Shown piece by piece: positions 16,185 through 25,684 of a stretch of DNA of 43,823 nucleotides. The stretch is from NCBI GenBank assembly GCA_030055595.1, contig JASFYH010000014.1:1-43823 (forward strand), given 5' to 3'. The notes beneath the pieces were generated by a model. The model was not told the DNA's origin and made no database searches. It worked only from the letters and a program-made list of their open reading frames with translations. Both the position numbers and the translations under genes were made by a program. How positions within the stretch are numbered: the stretch's first letter is position 1; every line of letters begins with the position of its first letter. The DNA comes from Archaeoglobales archaeon. Lineage in GTDB: Archaea > Halobacteriota > Archaeoglobi > Archaeoglobales > Archaeoglobaceae.

Positions 16185-17549
16185 TCAAATTTCAAGTAAA
16201 TTTGAATAAACGGGTGGATAGGTTCCAACCCTGCATTTGCTCTTCAATCTAAAGACGTGAAGATCGTTTCCAAACCAATGCGCAATTATATGTTTTTCAA
16301 AATCCCCTCTATGTGCGGAGGCGTCTAACAATACGATTCCCAAGAGACCACTTTGATCATAAAACTCAACCACCCAAACATAGTGTGGCATTGGCATACA
16401 ATCAAAGGCATAAACTCCTACTCTAGACATATAAGATTTGAACTCATTCGAATCTGCCAACAGTATTCTCGTTTTAGAGACTTTTTTTACTTTTGAATTT
16501 AATTTTCTAATAGCAAGATCTGCTGTTTTTTCTACGCTTCCCAATGGGTAAAATAACTTGTCAAACTCTACATTAATAGCCAAAAATGATGAAGAGCTAT
16601 TTAAAAAATCCTTTAAACGATCTTTTTCGACTTTACTTGCAAAGGGGCATTCCTTTTTTCCATTAGATCGATCGAGTATTATTTGCTTAATGAAATACCC
16701 TGAGTCATCGTAGATCAAATAGTCCCTTTTCCCATTTTTATTTAAGGTATGCCCGGCTACAATAAAACAATGGCTGTCAACAACCAAGATCGTAGGCAGA
16801 CCTGACTCAAGATATGCATCAATTCGTTTTATAATTCTATCTGTATCATATATTCTATAATTCTTCATTTCACTTTGAGAGGCGTCTATGGAAACGTTAT
16901 ACCCGAGAGAGCTCAAGATCACACACATTTGACTTGCACTTAAGCCGGGACTTGGAACCACCCTTCCAAGAAGGGGTATTGTTCGCTCTATAAAATCGCG
17001 TATTGTTGGACGATTAAGATGGAATTTACGATGCATGTATTCTGTTAGCATCCACATACACGCGTGAGCACAAACTGTGACTGAGGAGTCTTGAGCGTAA
17101 AAGGGAAACGTTTTTATTTTTGGAACAAACGAGCCACCTAAATGAGGTGTGAATTCACACGCAGCAAGGTAGAGTTTCTCTTCTTCGTTTACATTTAAGG
17201 GTTTTTTCATTGGCTTCACCAAAACTTTTAGCAATTTTCCATACTTGATTGGGATCGGTCTTAAAACAAAATATCCGATATAATTCTCTTCCTTTAAGTT
17301 CCTCAACCAATCTTCTGAGTTTACAATTTTCTCTGAAAACATGTGAACCCGAGTTGTAAACTTACTTATATTGTCGTAAAAAGTTTTCGAATAAAATATT
17401 GAATACTCCTCCCTCCAGTCTCTGTCAACATAATTCTCCTCGATTACGAAACTTTTTGCTCTGGCTATGTAGCCACCCAATCTTCGGCTTATTTCGTCAA
17501 TCGTGTCACTATCAAAATGGTCTTCTAACTTCTCAACGATCTTGAACAT
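16185..17549 (-). CDS. Uncharacterised protein with papain-like cysteine peptidase pattern
   Basis: I do not know a named family for this 454-residue protein. Around residue 150-165 it has FYAQDSSVTVCAHACMWM: a Gln followed by a Cys at the head of a helix, as in papain-fold C39-like peptidases. A His follows in the VVDSHCFIVAGHTL stretch (about 255-268) and an Asp in YLIYDDSGYF (about 275-284), giving a possible Cys-His-Asp triad. A second region (about 375-440) repeats the general strand plan, with PHYVWVVEFYD and IVLLDASAHRGDFEKHII. There is no signal peptide or membrane segment. AT content and codon use are a little more A/T-rich than neighbours, which may mean transfer. The function could be peptidase, amidase, or an inactive relative. 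Confidence 0.75.
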   Translation of the reverse strand: MFKIVEKLEDHFDSDTIDEISRRLGGYIARAKSFVIEENYVDRDWREEYSIFYSKTFYDNISKFTTRVHMFSEKIVNSEDWLRNLKEENYIGYFVLRPIPIKYGKLLKVLVKPMKKPLNVNEEEKLYLAACEFTPHLGGSFVPKIKTFPFYAQDSSVTVCAHACMWMLTEYMHRKFHLNRPTIRDFIERTIPLLGRVVPSPGLSASQMCVILSSLGYNVSIDASQSEMKNYRIYDTDRIIKRIDAYLESGLPTILVVDSHCFIVAGHTLNKNGKRDYLIYDDSGYFIKQIILDRSNGKKECPFASKVEKDRLKDFLNSSSSFLAINVEFDKLFYPLGSVEKTADLAIRKLNSKVKKVSKTRILLADSNEFKSYMSRVGVYAFDCMPMPHYVWVVEFYDQSGLLGIVLLDASAHRGDFEKHIIAHWFGNDLHVFRLKSKCRVGTYPPVYSNLLEI

Positions 17550-17631
17550 CGCCCAAGTGCTAACAAAGAAAACATATAAATTTTGCTATTATACTAATGA
17601 ATATAAAATTTAAATATTTTTATTAATAAGA

Positions 17632-17961
17632 TTAAAATCTCATGAGCAAAAATAGCCCGTAAGCTATGGCTAAGATTGCCAGCATCGCTATAGAGACATT
17701 AACAAGCCTTTTTCTTTTCATTCCTCCTTCTGTGTCCAAAATTACCGCTCTCAAGCCGTTGAAGGCGTGGAATGAGACAACGATAAGCAGTAACGCGTAG
17801 AAGAGCTTGTAATCGAAGCTCTTAAGCCTCTCTACCGCACTTTCGTAGCTTAGCAAGTCGTGTGCTGAGTGAGTTGCAAAGAAGTGCACAGTGATCAGAA
17901 AAACCATCGCAATCCCAGTTATCGCCTGCAAAACCCAGGCTAATGGCTCAAAGCCACGCAT
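17632..17961 (-). CDS. sdhD: Succinate dehydrogenase/fumarate reductase membrane anchor subunit D
   Basis: This 109-residue protein has three membrane helices (about 12-32, 52-72 and 86-106) and ends the sdhABCD operon. His residues in TVHFF and SFHAFNGLRAVILD are candidates for heme b or quinone contacts. FHAFNGLR is nearly repeated in SdhC (FHGLNGLR), showing that the two anchors are related. A GTG at 17970 is in frame, but GGTGAT lies four bases before the ATG at 17961, so that start is used. The Shine-Dalgarno site overlaps the sdhC stop. Confidence 0.88.
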   Translation of the reverse strand: MRGFEPLAWVLQAITGIAMVFLITVHFFATHSAHDLLSYESAVERLKSFDYKLFYALLLIVVSFHAFNGLRAVILDTEGGMKRKRLVNVSIAMLAILAIAYGLFLLMRF

Positions 17962-17962
17962 T

Positions 17963-18325
17963 TCAATCACCTATTGCAAGGAACATTATATAGCTTCCAT
18001 AAAGCCATGCAACCACCGCCAAGAGTCCAGTGATTATGAGCACAACTCTTCTGTGTTCATGAGCAAAGCCAAGCTCGTGAATTATTATCCGAAGCCCATT
18101 CAGCCCGTGGAAGACACCGCATAGGATCAACAATGAGTCGAATATGAAGAACTGCTTAGACACGGTAATGCTCGTGAAGAACTCGTAAAGCTCCTTTTCC
18201 TGAAGCGAGGTAAGGTAAGCCAAATGCAGACAGAGATAGAATAGCAGAATTAGCCCAGTTATTCGCTGGAACATGAAGGTCATCCCGAATGGGGAGCGAT
18301 ATTTGAACCAGCCAAGTATTCGCAT
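17963..18325 (-). CDS. sdhC: Succinate dehydrogenase/fumarate reductase cytochrome b subunit C
   Basis: The protein has three membrane helices and the family's start SPFGMTFMFQRITGLILL, in which the Arg and the downstream His (LCLHLAY) are typical of SdhC heme-b anchors. A second His sits in GVFHGLNGLRIIIHELG. The ATG at 18325 lies behind GAGGTGAG and is preferred to the in-frame GTG at 18334; 120 residues. It overlaps no gene but lies 5 bases from the sdhB stop, and sdhD follows with 1 base between. Confidence 0.9.
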   Translation of the reverse strand: MRILGWFKYRSPFGMTFMFQRITGLILLFYLCLHLAYLTSLQEKELYEFFTSITVSKQFFIFDSLLILCGVFHGLNGLRIIIHELGFAHEHRRVVLIITGLLAVVAWLYGSYIMFLAIGD

Positions 18326-18330
18326 TTTTC

Positions 18331-19011
18331 TCACCTCAGCGTTGCCCTTCTTAGCAACTGAATGGCTTTTGCGGGCTCAATTTGCTTCGGGCAAACTTCA
18401 CTGCACTCCATCGCTGAGTGACATCGCCAAACGCCATTAGGCTGAGAAACTATTTTCAAACGCTCCTCTTTGCCATGGTCTCTGCTGTCCGCATTGAATC
18501 TGTATGCAGAAGCGAGTGCCGCTGGACCAAGATAGCTCTCGAGAGTTGCTCCCGCAGGGCAAACGGAGTAGCAGGCTCCGCATTTTATGCAGAGAGTGAA
18601 ATCGTAGTAAGCCTTTAACTGCTTTGGAGTCTGAATCTGCTCCACGGGATTCTCGTAGCTGATCTTCGGGTTAATAAGATAGGGCTTCACCTTCTTGTGC
18701 TTTGCAAAGAAGCCCTCGAATTCGGTAACCAGATCTTTTATAACCGCAAAGTTGTCGAGTGGCTCAATCTTAACTTCTTTGAACTTAGAAAGCTGGGTTT
18801 CGCATGCAAGCCTTGGTTTACCGTTGATCTTAACCGCACAGCTCCCGCAGATTCCCATTCTGCATGAAGCTCTAAAAGCAAGGCTGTTGTCAAGATTTTC
18901 TCTTATGTAAAATAGCCCGTCGAGAACAGTCATTGCAGTCCTCACAGGCACTTCAAAAGTTTGCCAGTAGCTTCCATTTTTTTCATTAAATCTTTTTATT
19001 TTAAACTTCAT
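18331..19011 (-). CDS. sdhB: Succinate dehydrogenase/fumarate reductase iron-sulfur subunit B
   Basis: SdhB carries electrons from the flavoprotein to the membrane anchors. The plant-type [2Fe-2S] domain (about 1-95) shows CRMGICGSCAVKINGKPRL with a later Cys in ACETQ. The C-terminal ferredoxin-like domain has CIKCGACYSVCP and then CHSAMECSEVCPK, giving the [4Fe-4S] and a [3Fe-4S] or second [4Fe-4S] cluster. The 226-residue length is usual. The gene lies between sdhA and sdhC in a tight operon; the ATG at 19011 is 9 bases after the sdhA stop codon. Confidence 0.95.
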   Translation of the reverse strand: MKFKIKRFNEKNGSYWQTFEVPVRTAMTVLDGLFYIRENLDNSLAFRASCRMGICGSCAVKINGKPRLACETQLSKFKEVKIEPLDNFAVIKDLVTEFEGFFAKHKKVKPYLINPKISYENPVEQIQTPKQLKAYYDFTLCIKCGACYSVCPAGATLESYLGPAALASAYRFNADSRDHGKEERLKIVSQPNGVWRCHSAMECSEVCPKQIEPAKAIQLLRRATLR

Positions 19012-19020
19012 GCTTTCACC

Positions 19021-20709
19021 TCAATACTTCCTCTCCACAGGCTTCCACTTCGTGATCGTGACTGGCAGATATTCGAATCTTGGCTCCTTGCCAGTGTAGT
19101 AAGCAAGGGTGTGCTTTAACCAGTGCTCATCGTCTCTCGCTGGATAGTCCAGGCGGTAATGTGCGCCTCTGCTCTCAGTCCTTAGCAGGGCACCCATTGC
19201 AACCACTTCAGCCAGATCAAGCAGGTAGCCGACTTCAAGCGTTGAAAGCAGGGCGACATTGAACTTTCTTGAGCTGTCTGAAATCACTACCCGCTCATAT
19301 CTTCTTTTAAGCTCTCTTATTTCCCGCAAAGCCTCCTTTAAGCCCTCACCAGTTCTGAAGATCCAAAGATGAGTGTCCATTACTTCATTCAGCCTTTTCT
19401 TGATCGCATGCGGATTCTCATCACCTTTGCCAATTTTATCGTATATTCTGCTCTCTTCCTCTTTTATAAAATTCTTTGGGATCTCTGGCTCTTTGGCATT
19501 CTCGGCAAACTTCAAAGCTCTTTCTCCAGCAACTCTGCCAAATACAAGGCATTCAACTGTCGAGTTGCTCCCAAGTCTGTTTGCTCCGTGAATGCTTATG
19601 CAGGCACATTCCCCGACTGCAAACAAGCCCTTCACTGGAGTTTCCGTGAACATATTAGTATGAATGCCCCCCATCGTGTAGTGCTGGACTGGCTTAACTG
19701 GAATTGGCTCTTCAACTGGATCAACGCCAGCAAATTTGATCGCAGCCTCTCTTATCATCGGTAGCCTTTCTTCGATCTTCTCCTCACCAAGATGGGTTAG
19801 ATCGAGAGCGATGTATGGACCATGCTCGCTTTCAAATCCCCGTCCCTCGATTATTTCTTTCCACATTGCCCTTGCAACCACGTCTCTGGGAGCCAATTCC
19901 ATTTTCTCCGGGGCGTATTTCTGCATGAAGCGCTCTCCAAGTCGATTTCTCAAATAGCCCCCCTCGCCTCTGCAAGCCTCGGTCATTAGTATTCCCGACG
20001 GAATTAAGCCTGTTGGATGAAACTGCATGAACTCCATGTCCTTTAATGGAATTCCACACCGATAGGCAATTGCAATTCCATCTCCAGTAACCTGATGGCT
20101 GTAAGTCGTAAATCCATAAAGCCTTCCCGCTCCGCCTGTTGCAAGGATCACCGCTTTAGCTTTAAAAAACTCAAGATCTCCATTTTTGAGATCTATTGCT
20201 GAGATCCCCTGAATTCTGCCATCTGCTATCGCCAAATTTGTCAAAAAGAACTCGTTGAAGAACTCAACATTTTCGTAGCTCAGCAGTCTTTCGTAAAGCG
20301 TATGGACTTCATGAAAACCAGTTCTGTCCGCAGCGAAAACAGTTCTTGGAAAACTCTGCCCACCAAAGGCTCTCTGAGCGATTTTTCCGTCCGCAGTTCT
20401 GCTCCAAGGACACCCCCAGTTTTCAAGTCTTATAATTTCTTTGGGGCATTCCCTCACAAAGAACTCAACCACATCCTGATCCGCTAAGAAGTCGCTTCCC
20501 TTTACCGTGTCCCACTCATGAAGCTCAAAGCTGTCGCCTTCTCTTAGCACTGCTGCACTTCCACCCTCAGCACAAACGCTGTGACATCTGATCGGATAAG
20601 TTTTAGATATAAGAGCGACAGAGACCTTTCTGCTTTTCTCGGCTATTTCAACTCCCGCCCGCATACCCGCAAGCCCAGTGCCGACAATGGCAATGTCGCA
20701 CTCGATCAC
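19021..20709 (-). CDS. sdhA: Succinate dehydrogenase/fumarate reductase flavoprotein subunit A
   Basis: SdhA is the catalytic subunit, oxidising succinate or reducing fumarate. It begins with the FAD loop VGTGLAGMRAG; the His in CHSVCAEGGSAAV is the expected site of covalent FAD attachment. ACRGEGGYLRNRLGERFM carries the catalytic Arg region, and HYTMGGIHTN the conserved His. The 562-residue length is normal. The start is a GTG at 20709 with AAGGTGAT three bases upstream; there is no better ATG. The operon order A-B-C-D matches that of Archaeoglobus and its use in a respiratory or partial citrate pathway is likely, but direction cannot be told from sequence. Confidence 0.96.
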   Translation of the reverse strand: MIECDIAIVGTGLAGMRAGVEIAEKSRKVSVALISKTYPIRCHSVCAEGGSAAVLREGDSFELHEWDTVKGSDFLADQDVVEFFVRECPKEIIRLENWGCPWSRTADGKIAQRAFGGQSFPRTVFAADRTGFHEVHTLYERLLSYENVEFFNEFFLTNLAIADGRIQGISAIDLKNGDLEFFKAKAVILATGGAGRLYGFTTYSHQVTGDGIAIAYRCGIPLKDMEFMQFHPTGLIPSGILMTEACRGEGGYLRNRLGERFMQKYAPEKMELAPRDVVARAMWKEIIEGRGFESEHGPYIALDLTHLGEEKIEERLPMIREAAIKFAGVDPVEEPIPVKPVQHYTMGGIHTNMFTETPVKGLFAVGECACISIHGANRLGSNSTVECLVFGRVAGERALKFAENAKEPEIPKNFIKEEESRIYDKIGKGDENPHAIKKRLNEVMDTHLWIFRTGEGLKEALREIRELKRRYERVVISDSSRKFNVALLSTLEVGYLLDLAEVVAMGALLRTESRGAHYRLDYPARDDEHWLKHTLAYYTGKEPRFEYLPVTITKWKPVERKY

Positions 20710-20739
20710 ATTATCACCTTTTCATTACCCCCGACTACG

Positions 20740-20751
20740 TTTTAAAATATA
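20740..20751 (-). promoter_or_regulatory. Probable TATA box of the sdhABCD operon
   Basis: The minus strand reads TATATTTTAAAA, 31-42 bases before the sdhA GTG start, leaving room for a short leader that holds the AAGGTGAT ribosome site. It lies in the 49-base gap between sdhA and the ABC permease gene, which is on the same strand. Confidence 0.5.
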
Positions 20752-20758
20752 GGTTTTT

Positions 20759-22177
20759 CTAATTTCTCATTTTACGAAAGATAATTGCTAATAGTATCAA
20801 TGATAAGAAAAATGTCAACCCATATCCTCTAAGATCCGCGAAGATCTCGATCGGAGTCATTAGAATTGCTACGAGAAAAGTGCAGAGAATAAAGAGAGTT
20901 GCCATTCTTCTAATACCCATTTCCGGGATCCCTACCTCATCACCCGGATAGTTGAACAAGTAGAGTGCACTCAGAAAAGAGACGGTCATTGGTAGCGAGA
21001 TTGCGATTAGAAAAGCCATTGGTGAGATCTCAAAGAAATATCCGATCATTGTTAGTGCTACCGATCCAGAACAAATGATCAATGAAGTTGTGAAAACCTT
21101 GGCGAGCACAAATTCCTTCTTGGAGACTGGAAGAGCCCTTAGAAAGTCGATCTCTCTACCTTCACCTCTTGTGATCAAACCTAAAATGATCGGGGAGAAG
21201 AGACTGAAAACGGAAACGATCTGGATGAGAAGGCTTTCTTTTCCGCCCAAGCTACCCGCAACAATGATCTGCGGAGCGGTAAGCAGAAATGGTAAAATAA
21301 TACCTACAAGTCCCGAAGGGTGCCGATAAACAAGTTTTAAATCCTTTAAAACCAGTGTTAGGGTTTTACCTCCCCTAAATACTCTGAAAGAGGTTTGTAA
21401 TTGTCTTTCAAATTTAGGATCGAACAAGGCATTAACACCTTTTTTCGATAAAAAGCGGTAGATCGGAAAAAGAAGGGCAGTGTATGCCAAAAGCACAAAA
21501 AAGCCAATTTCAGGTTTGCAGAGAACTGTAAAAGGATAAATGTAGTAGTATTTTCTTGAAATTTCCGGGGCTTCTCCAAAAATTCCTGAATTCACGAATC
21601 CGGGGATCATAAGCAATGTTAAAAAGAGAACGAATCCCGCCATAAAGATCTTGGATAAAATTTTTGATCTCATAGCAATCCTTGCGCCAAACAAAGCTAA
21701 AAATGCCATTCCAACTGTATGCCCAAATAAAATGGCAAAAATTAGCCAAAATAAGAAAATAACCGCATCAAAGAGACTTTGGAGTGCTAACAGTATTACA
21801 GAAGGCACTGCTATGCCTAAGATCGAAAGGGAATCTATAAGAAACAAAATAGAGATCTTTTTTTCCACATCTACAATTGGCATTGCTCTTAAAGGCTCAA
21901 AAACGCCTGAGGCGGTTGTTTGCTGTAGACTTACAGAAGTCATGAAAATGGAGGAGAAGAACAAGAAAAGGGCTAATGAGAGCTTCATCGACTCTTGTTG
22001 CGAATAGGAGTATGCAACAAATATCCCAAGAAAGAGAAAGACTGAAAACAACATTAAAAAACTTTTTCTAACACTAAATCTTCTTATCCTTCTCAATAGA
22101 GTCTCTTCAGAAATTCCCGGGTTTCTCTTCATCATCTGGAAGTGGGCTTCCCTGTAAAGTGCGGAGATCAGACTCAA
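20759..22177 (-). CDS. ABC-2 type transporter permease
   Basis: The 472-residue protein has about ten to twelve hydrophobic segments in two halves, joined near residue 245-270 by a soluble piece (FDPKFERQLQTSFRVFRGGK). The second half holds GREIDFLRALPVSKKEFVLAK, a pattern typical of ABC-2 exporter permeases, where the ALPVS/KEF stretch couples to the ATPase. The start is a TTG at 22177 that overlaps the stop of the ATPase gene (TTGA); an in-frame ATG at 22135 would drop 14 residues. The substrate is unknown. Together with the ATPase it makes a minimal exporter. Confidence 0.87.
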   Translation of the reverse strand: MSLISALYREAHFQMMKRNPGISEETLLRRIRRFSVRKSFLMLFSVFLFLGIFVAYSYSQQESMKLSLALFLFFSSIFMTSVSLQQTTASGVFEPLRAMPIVDVEKKISILFLIDSLSILGIAVPSVILLALQSLFDAVIFLFWLIFAILFGHTVGMAFLALFGARIAMRSKILSKIFMAGFVLFLTLLMIPGFVNSGIFGEAPEISRKYYYIYPFTVLCKPEIGFFVLLAYTALLFPIYRFLSKKGVNALFDPKFERQLQTSFRVFRGGKTLTLVLKDLKLVYRHPSGLVGIILPFLLTAPQIIVAGSLGGKESLLIQIVSVFSLFSPIILGLITRGEGREIDFLRALPVSKKEFVLAKVFTTSLIICSGSVALTMIGYFFEISPMAFLIAISLPMTVSFLSALYLFNYPGDEVGIPEMGIRRMATLFILCTFLVAILMTPIEIFADLRGYGLTFFLSLILLAIIFRKMRN

Positions 22178-22926
22178 GGTTTGATCAAAGCGGAAATTAG
22201 ATCTGATATGTCCTCACCCCTTGTAAGCTTAAGAAATACGTCCTCCAGATCTTTAACCTTTGAGAGATCCTTTAAATCACTCACTTTTCCTTCTGCAACG
22301 ATTCTGCCCTCATAAATTACACCTATTCGATCGCAGAGCATCTCGGCGAAAGGCATAATGTGTGTGGAGAAAATAATGCTTCTCCCTTCGCTACGGAACC
22401 TGAAAAGAAGTTCTCTCAGAATTTTGGCGGATTTAACGTCAAGCCCATTCATAATTTCGTCAAGAATGAGCACCTTGGGGTTATGAAGCAATGCTGAGAT
22501 GATCGCAACCTTCTGTCTGTTTCCAAAACTCAGCGTTGCGATCAGAGAATTCATAAATTCTTCGATCTCAAATGCTTTGGCAAAGTTAGAAACTCTTTTC
22601 TCAAGCTCTTCCTTTTTCAAACCTCTAATCTTTCCAACAAGGTTTAAGAGCTCCGAGACCGTAAGACTTTCGTATAAAACTGGAGTCTCGGGAACGTATC
22701 CCACGATCTCCTTAGTTTTTAAGGGATCCTTCTCGACATTAATGCCACCAACGATTACTTCTCCTTGTGTGGGCTTCAAAATTCCCGCAACGATCTTCAT
22801 CAAAGTCGTCTTACCACTGCCATTCGGTCCGAGAAGTCCGTAGATCTCACCTCGCACTTCGAGGCTTATACCCTTTAAAACCTCTTTTTTCCCGAAACTC
22901 TTTCTGAGATCTTTGATCTTGATCAC
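22174..22926 (-). CDS. ABC transporter ATP-binding protein
   Basis: A full ABC ATPase domain of 250 residues: Walker A LLGPNGSGKTTLMKI, Q-loop in GYVPETPVLYESLTV, signature TLSFGNRQKVAIIS and Walker B VLILDEIMNGLD, then the H-loop His in IIFSTHIMPFAE. The signature reads LSFGN instead of LSGGQ, a change seen among ABC-2 exporter ATPases. The start is a GTG at 22926 without an obvious ribosome site, so translation may be leaderless. The stop overlaps the permease start. It is the first gene of the pair. Confidence 0.93.
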   Translation of the reverse strand: MIKIKDLRKSFGKKEVLKGISLEVRGEIYGLLGPNGSGKTTLMKIVAGILKPTQGEVIVGGINVEKDPLKTKEIVGYVPETPVLYESLTVSELLNLVGKIRGLKKEELEKRVSNFAKAFEIEEFMNSLIATLSFGNRQKVAIISALLHNPKVLILDEIMNGLDVKSAKILRELLFRFRSEGRSIIFSTHIMPFAEMLCDRIGVIYEGRIVAEGKVSDLKDLSKVKDLEDVFLKLTRGEDISDLISALIKP

Positions 22927-23109
22927 AAATTTTAGCCTTATTCCGATTTGAAATTCTTTTCGTAAAATTACGAGTGAGCACTTAGGTTTCCAAATTAAAA
23001 CCAGTAATTAAAATCTCCCCTCAAATGCTATCAAAGAGACCAGAACCAAAATTTTTTAATTTAAAAATTTCTAAACTCTTTGAGTGTCTAAAAAATTAAC
23101 CCCTGAACT

Positions 23110-24801
23110 TCAACTCTCAGAGCTCTTGTTCTCTTCTTCTCTCAAAGCCCTTCTGAGGATCTTTCCAACAAGCGTCTTTGGTAGCTGATCTCTGAACTCG
23201 ACGAGCTTAGGAACCTTGTATGGAGCGAGTCTTTCCCTACAAAAGCTTATTATGTCCTCTTCTCTCACTTTGCCCATATACTCGGGCTTAAGCTGGACGA
23301 ATGCCTTCACGGTCTCGCCTCTATATGGATCTGGAATGCCAATTACTGCAGCTTCGAGCACCGCGGGGTGTTCGTAAAGCACTTCTTCCACTTCTCTTGG
23401 ATAAACGTTGTAACCACCCGCTATGATCATGTCTTTCTTTCTGTCAACGATGTAGAAGTAGCCGTCCTCATCAAACTTCGCCAGATCTCCAGTGAGCAAC
23501 CAGCCATTAATGAGCACGTTCCTCGTCTCGCTCTCCATTTTCCAGTAGCCTTTCATAACCTGTGGGCCATAAACTGCAAGCTCCCCGACTTGCCGTGGTG
23601 GGAGCACGTTGCCCTCTTCGTCAACCACTACAGCGAGCGTGTCCGGATAAGGCACTCCTATGCTTCCGGGTTTGATCAAGCCATAGAGAGGGTTGCAGTG
23701 CGTCACTGGTGATGCTTCGCTCAAACCATAGCCTTCTGCAATTCTTACTCCCGTCATTCTTTCCCATCTCTCCTTTACTTCCAATGGCAATGGAGCTGCT
23801 CCGCTTGTGCAAACCCTCAAGGAGCTAAGATCGAACTTCTGCCTTTCAAGAACTTCCATCATGCCGACAAACATCGTGGGAACAGCGGTGAAGGTCGTGA
23901 CTCTGAAGTTTTGGATCAACTGCAGAGCTAACTCGTAGTTTCTCGGATCGGGGACTGGAATAACCATGCCTCCGACCAGAATTCCCGCATTGAGCATTGT
24001 CATACCGTAGACGTGAAAAACTGGCAGAAGACCTATGCCTACGTCACTCTGAGAGGCTTTAGGATCCCACTCGCGGGCTTGGTAGGCATTAACCACGAGA
24101 TTATAATGGGTGAGCATAACCCCCTTTGGTGTGCCCGTTGTTCCGCCAGTATACTGAAGCATTGCAACGTCTTCTTTTGGATCAACTTGGGCATATTTTT
24201 CCGCTTTATCCGCTTTCATGAGATCTGCAAATGTTGCGAGCTCTTTTCTACTCTCAGCGGGTTCAACTGGAAATGCTCCGGGAATGAAGTCCTGAATACT
24301 GCAGAGAACGACTTTCTTGAAGATCCCCTCACTAACCAGTGGCTCTACGTTGCTGTAGATCAGATCAAGACAGAAAATTACGCTCGCACCGCTGTTTTTT
24401 GCTATAAAGCGGATCTCTCTTGTTGTGTATAGGGGATTGCACTGCACCACCACGCCTCCCGCCTTCATTATTCCAAAGGCGATCGGGGTGTAATGTGGGG
24501 TATTCGGCAGAGAGACGATCGCTTTCTCGCCCTTCTCAAAGCCTATAGACTTAAGAAAACCGCAGATCTTATCAGAACCCTCCTTAGCCTGTTGATAAGT
24601 CAAGTAATTCCCAAAAAAGTATACAAAGTTTCCATTTGGGTTTCTTTTGGCAGTTGATTCGAGCAATTCGTATGCAGGAATTACCGGGTAGTCAATATGC
24701 TCTCTAACGCCCTGATCATAGAACTTCAACCAAATTTTGTTTACTTTATCGGGATCAAGCTCCCTAAGGTTTTCGCCTTCAACTCCGAGGATCATGTTCA
24801 T
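23110..24801 (-). CDS. Acyl-CoA ligase (long-chain fatty acid-CoA ligase family)
   Basis: The enzyme activates a carboxylic acid to its CoA thioester through an acyl-AMP. The P-loop-like motif MLQYTGGTTGTPKGVMLTH (about residues 215-233), GYGLSEASPVTHCNP, WLLTGDLAKFDEDGYF, DRKKDMIIAGGYNVYPREVE and the C-terminal catalytic Lys in PKTLVGKILRR are all present, so all core motifs of the ANL superfamily are intact. The length (563) fits the fadD-like group found in many copies in Archaeoglobus. Substrate chain length cannot be read. The gene stands alone, with a 1.3-kb gene-poor block upstream and the ABC exporter downstream. Confidence 0.92.
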   Translation of the reverse strand: MNMILGVEGENLRELDPDKVNKIWLKFYDQGVREHIDYPVIPAYELLESTAKRNPNGNFVYFFGNYLTYQQAKEGSDKICGFLKSIGFEKGEKAIVSLPNTPHYTPIAFGIMKAGGVVVQCNPLYTTREIRFIAKNSGASVIFCLDLIYSNVEPLVSEGIFKKVVLCSIQDFIPGAFPVEPAESRKELATFADLMKADKAEKYAQVDPKEDVAMLQYTGGTTGTPKGVMLTHYNLVVNAYQAREWDPKASQSDVGIGLLPVFHVYGMTMLNAGILVGGMVIPVPDPRNYELALQLIQNFRVTTFTAVPTMFVGMMEVLERQKFDLSSLRVCTSGAAPLPLEVKERWERMTGVRIAEGYGLSEASPVTHCNPLYGLIKPGSIGVPYPDTLAVVVDEEGNVLPPRQVGELAVYGPQVMKGYWKMESETRNVLINGWLLTGDLAKFDEDGYFYIVDRKKDMIIAGGYNVYPREVEEVLYEHPAVLEAAVIGIPDPYRGETVKAFVQLKPEYMGKVREEDIISFCRERLAPYKVPKLVEFRDQLPKTLVGKILRRALREEENKSSES

Positions 24802-24853
24802 TATTATTACAGAAGGTTAAAAAGATTATTGAATGGTTAGAGGCTATTTTTGA

Positions 24854-25123
24854 AGTATACGGAACATCCGAGTTTGGAGTTCCAGCATAACAAAGATCGA
24901 ACCGAAAAATTATCCACCGCTAAGAAGCTCTCCACTGGGTTTATATTTAATTAACTATGATATTAAGGATTATGCGATTCTGGATAAAGAGGGTCGAATT
25001 TGTTCTTTCTTTAGGCGGGAGGATCAGGTATCACTGGCGGGGGCAAAGTTAAACCTGGGGGAAATCGCAGAAATAGCACACAAATTTGATGGGATTCTTG
25101 GACCAAAGAGAGTTCTCTTGTGA
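24854..25123 (+). pseudogene. Possible gene remnant without start codon
   Basis: An open frame of 89 codons runs from just after a TGA (24851-24853) to a TGA at 25121-25123, yet contains no ATG, GTG or TTG that could serve as an early start. Its C-terminal half reads like a folded protein (YDIKDYAILDKEGRICSFF, then LNLGEIAEIAHKFDGILG), while the first third is less convincing. I do not recognise the family. The likeliest reading is the 3' end of a gene whose 5' part has been lost, as the upstream side is directly against the acyl-CoA ligase promoter region. A chance open frame is possible. Confidence 0.35.
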
Positions 25124-25301
25124 AGAGATCAACAATTGGCGAGGCATCACGTCTTTATGGTCCGTGTTTTAGAATTTGAACACATGTTCTAAATTGGTGA
25201 ATCTGTCTTAAAAACTCTCTCCAGTCAAAGAGATGTTTAAAAACGATTTATGCAAACATAGAGAGTCGAAACCTGAAAATATTAATCCGATAATTTGATT
25301 A

Positions 25302-25327
25302 AGATCATAGAGGGAGATCATAGAGGG
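25302..25327. repeat. Tandem 13-base direct repeat, two units
   Basis: AGATCATAGAGGG occurs twice in direct tandem order without spacer. It is too short to name; it could be a duplicated binding site or a slippage product in an otherwise non-coding block. Confidence 0.8.
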
Positions 25328-25684
25328 GCGGGATCGTCTCCAGCCAAAAAATCAACAATTCCGTGACCTGCGAATGGGGATTGCGTTATTGTATTTTAAA
25401 AACTATTTTAAGACTAATAAAGCGGTTTCAACAGCTTTAAGAGGTTCACGTCCCTTACTTCCACCAAATTATCATTAACTAAAGTTATTTTATGCTTTAT
25501 GTTTCTACGGGTTCTTTTATTTTACATATCCAACTCTCCCTACCCCCTTTGTTTCCTGTGGAACCCATTTTTGTGGACTCTAATGCTCTTTTCAATCAGG
25601 AGATCGTTTTTATTTTGCTATTTTTTCTAAGGAATGGCTATAAATTCAAGACAGGGTATTTAGGCTTTTTAGATCAAATCTTTT

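Noticed and set aside
25440-25475. tRNA-like T-loop (GGTTCACGTCCC)
   Set aside because: No matching acceptor, D-arm or anticodon stem could be found around it on either strand.
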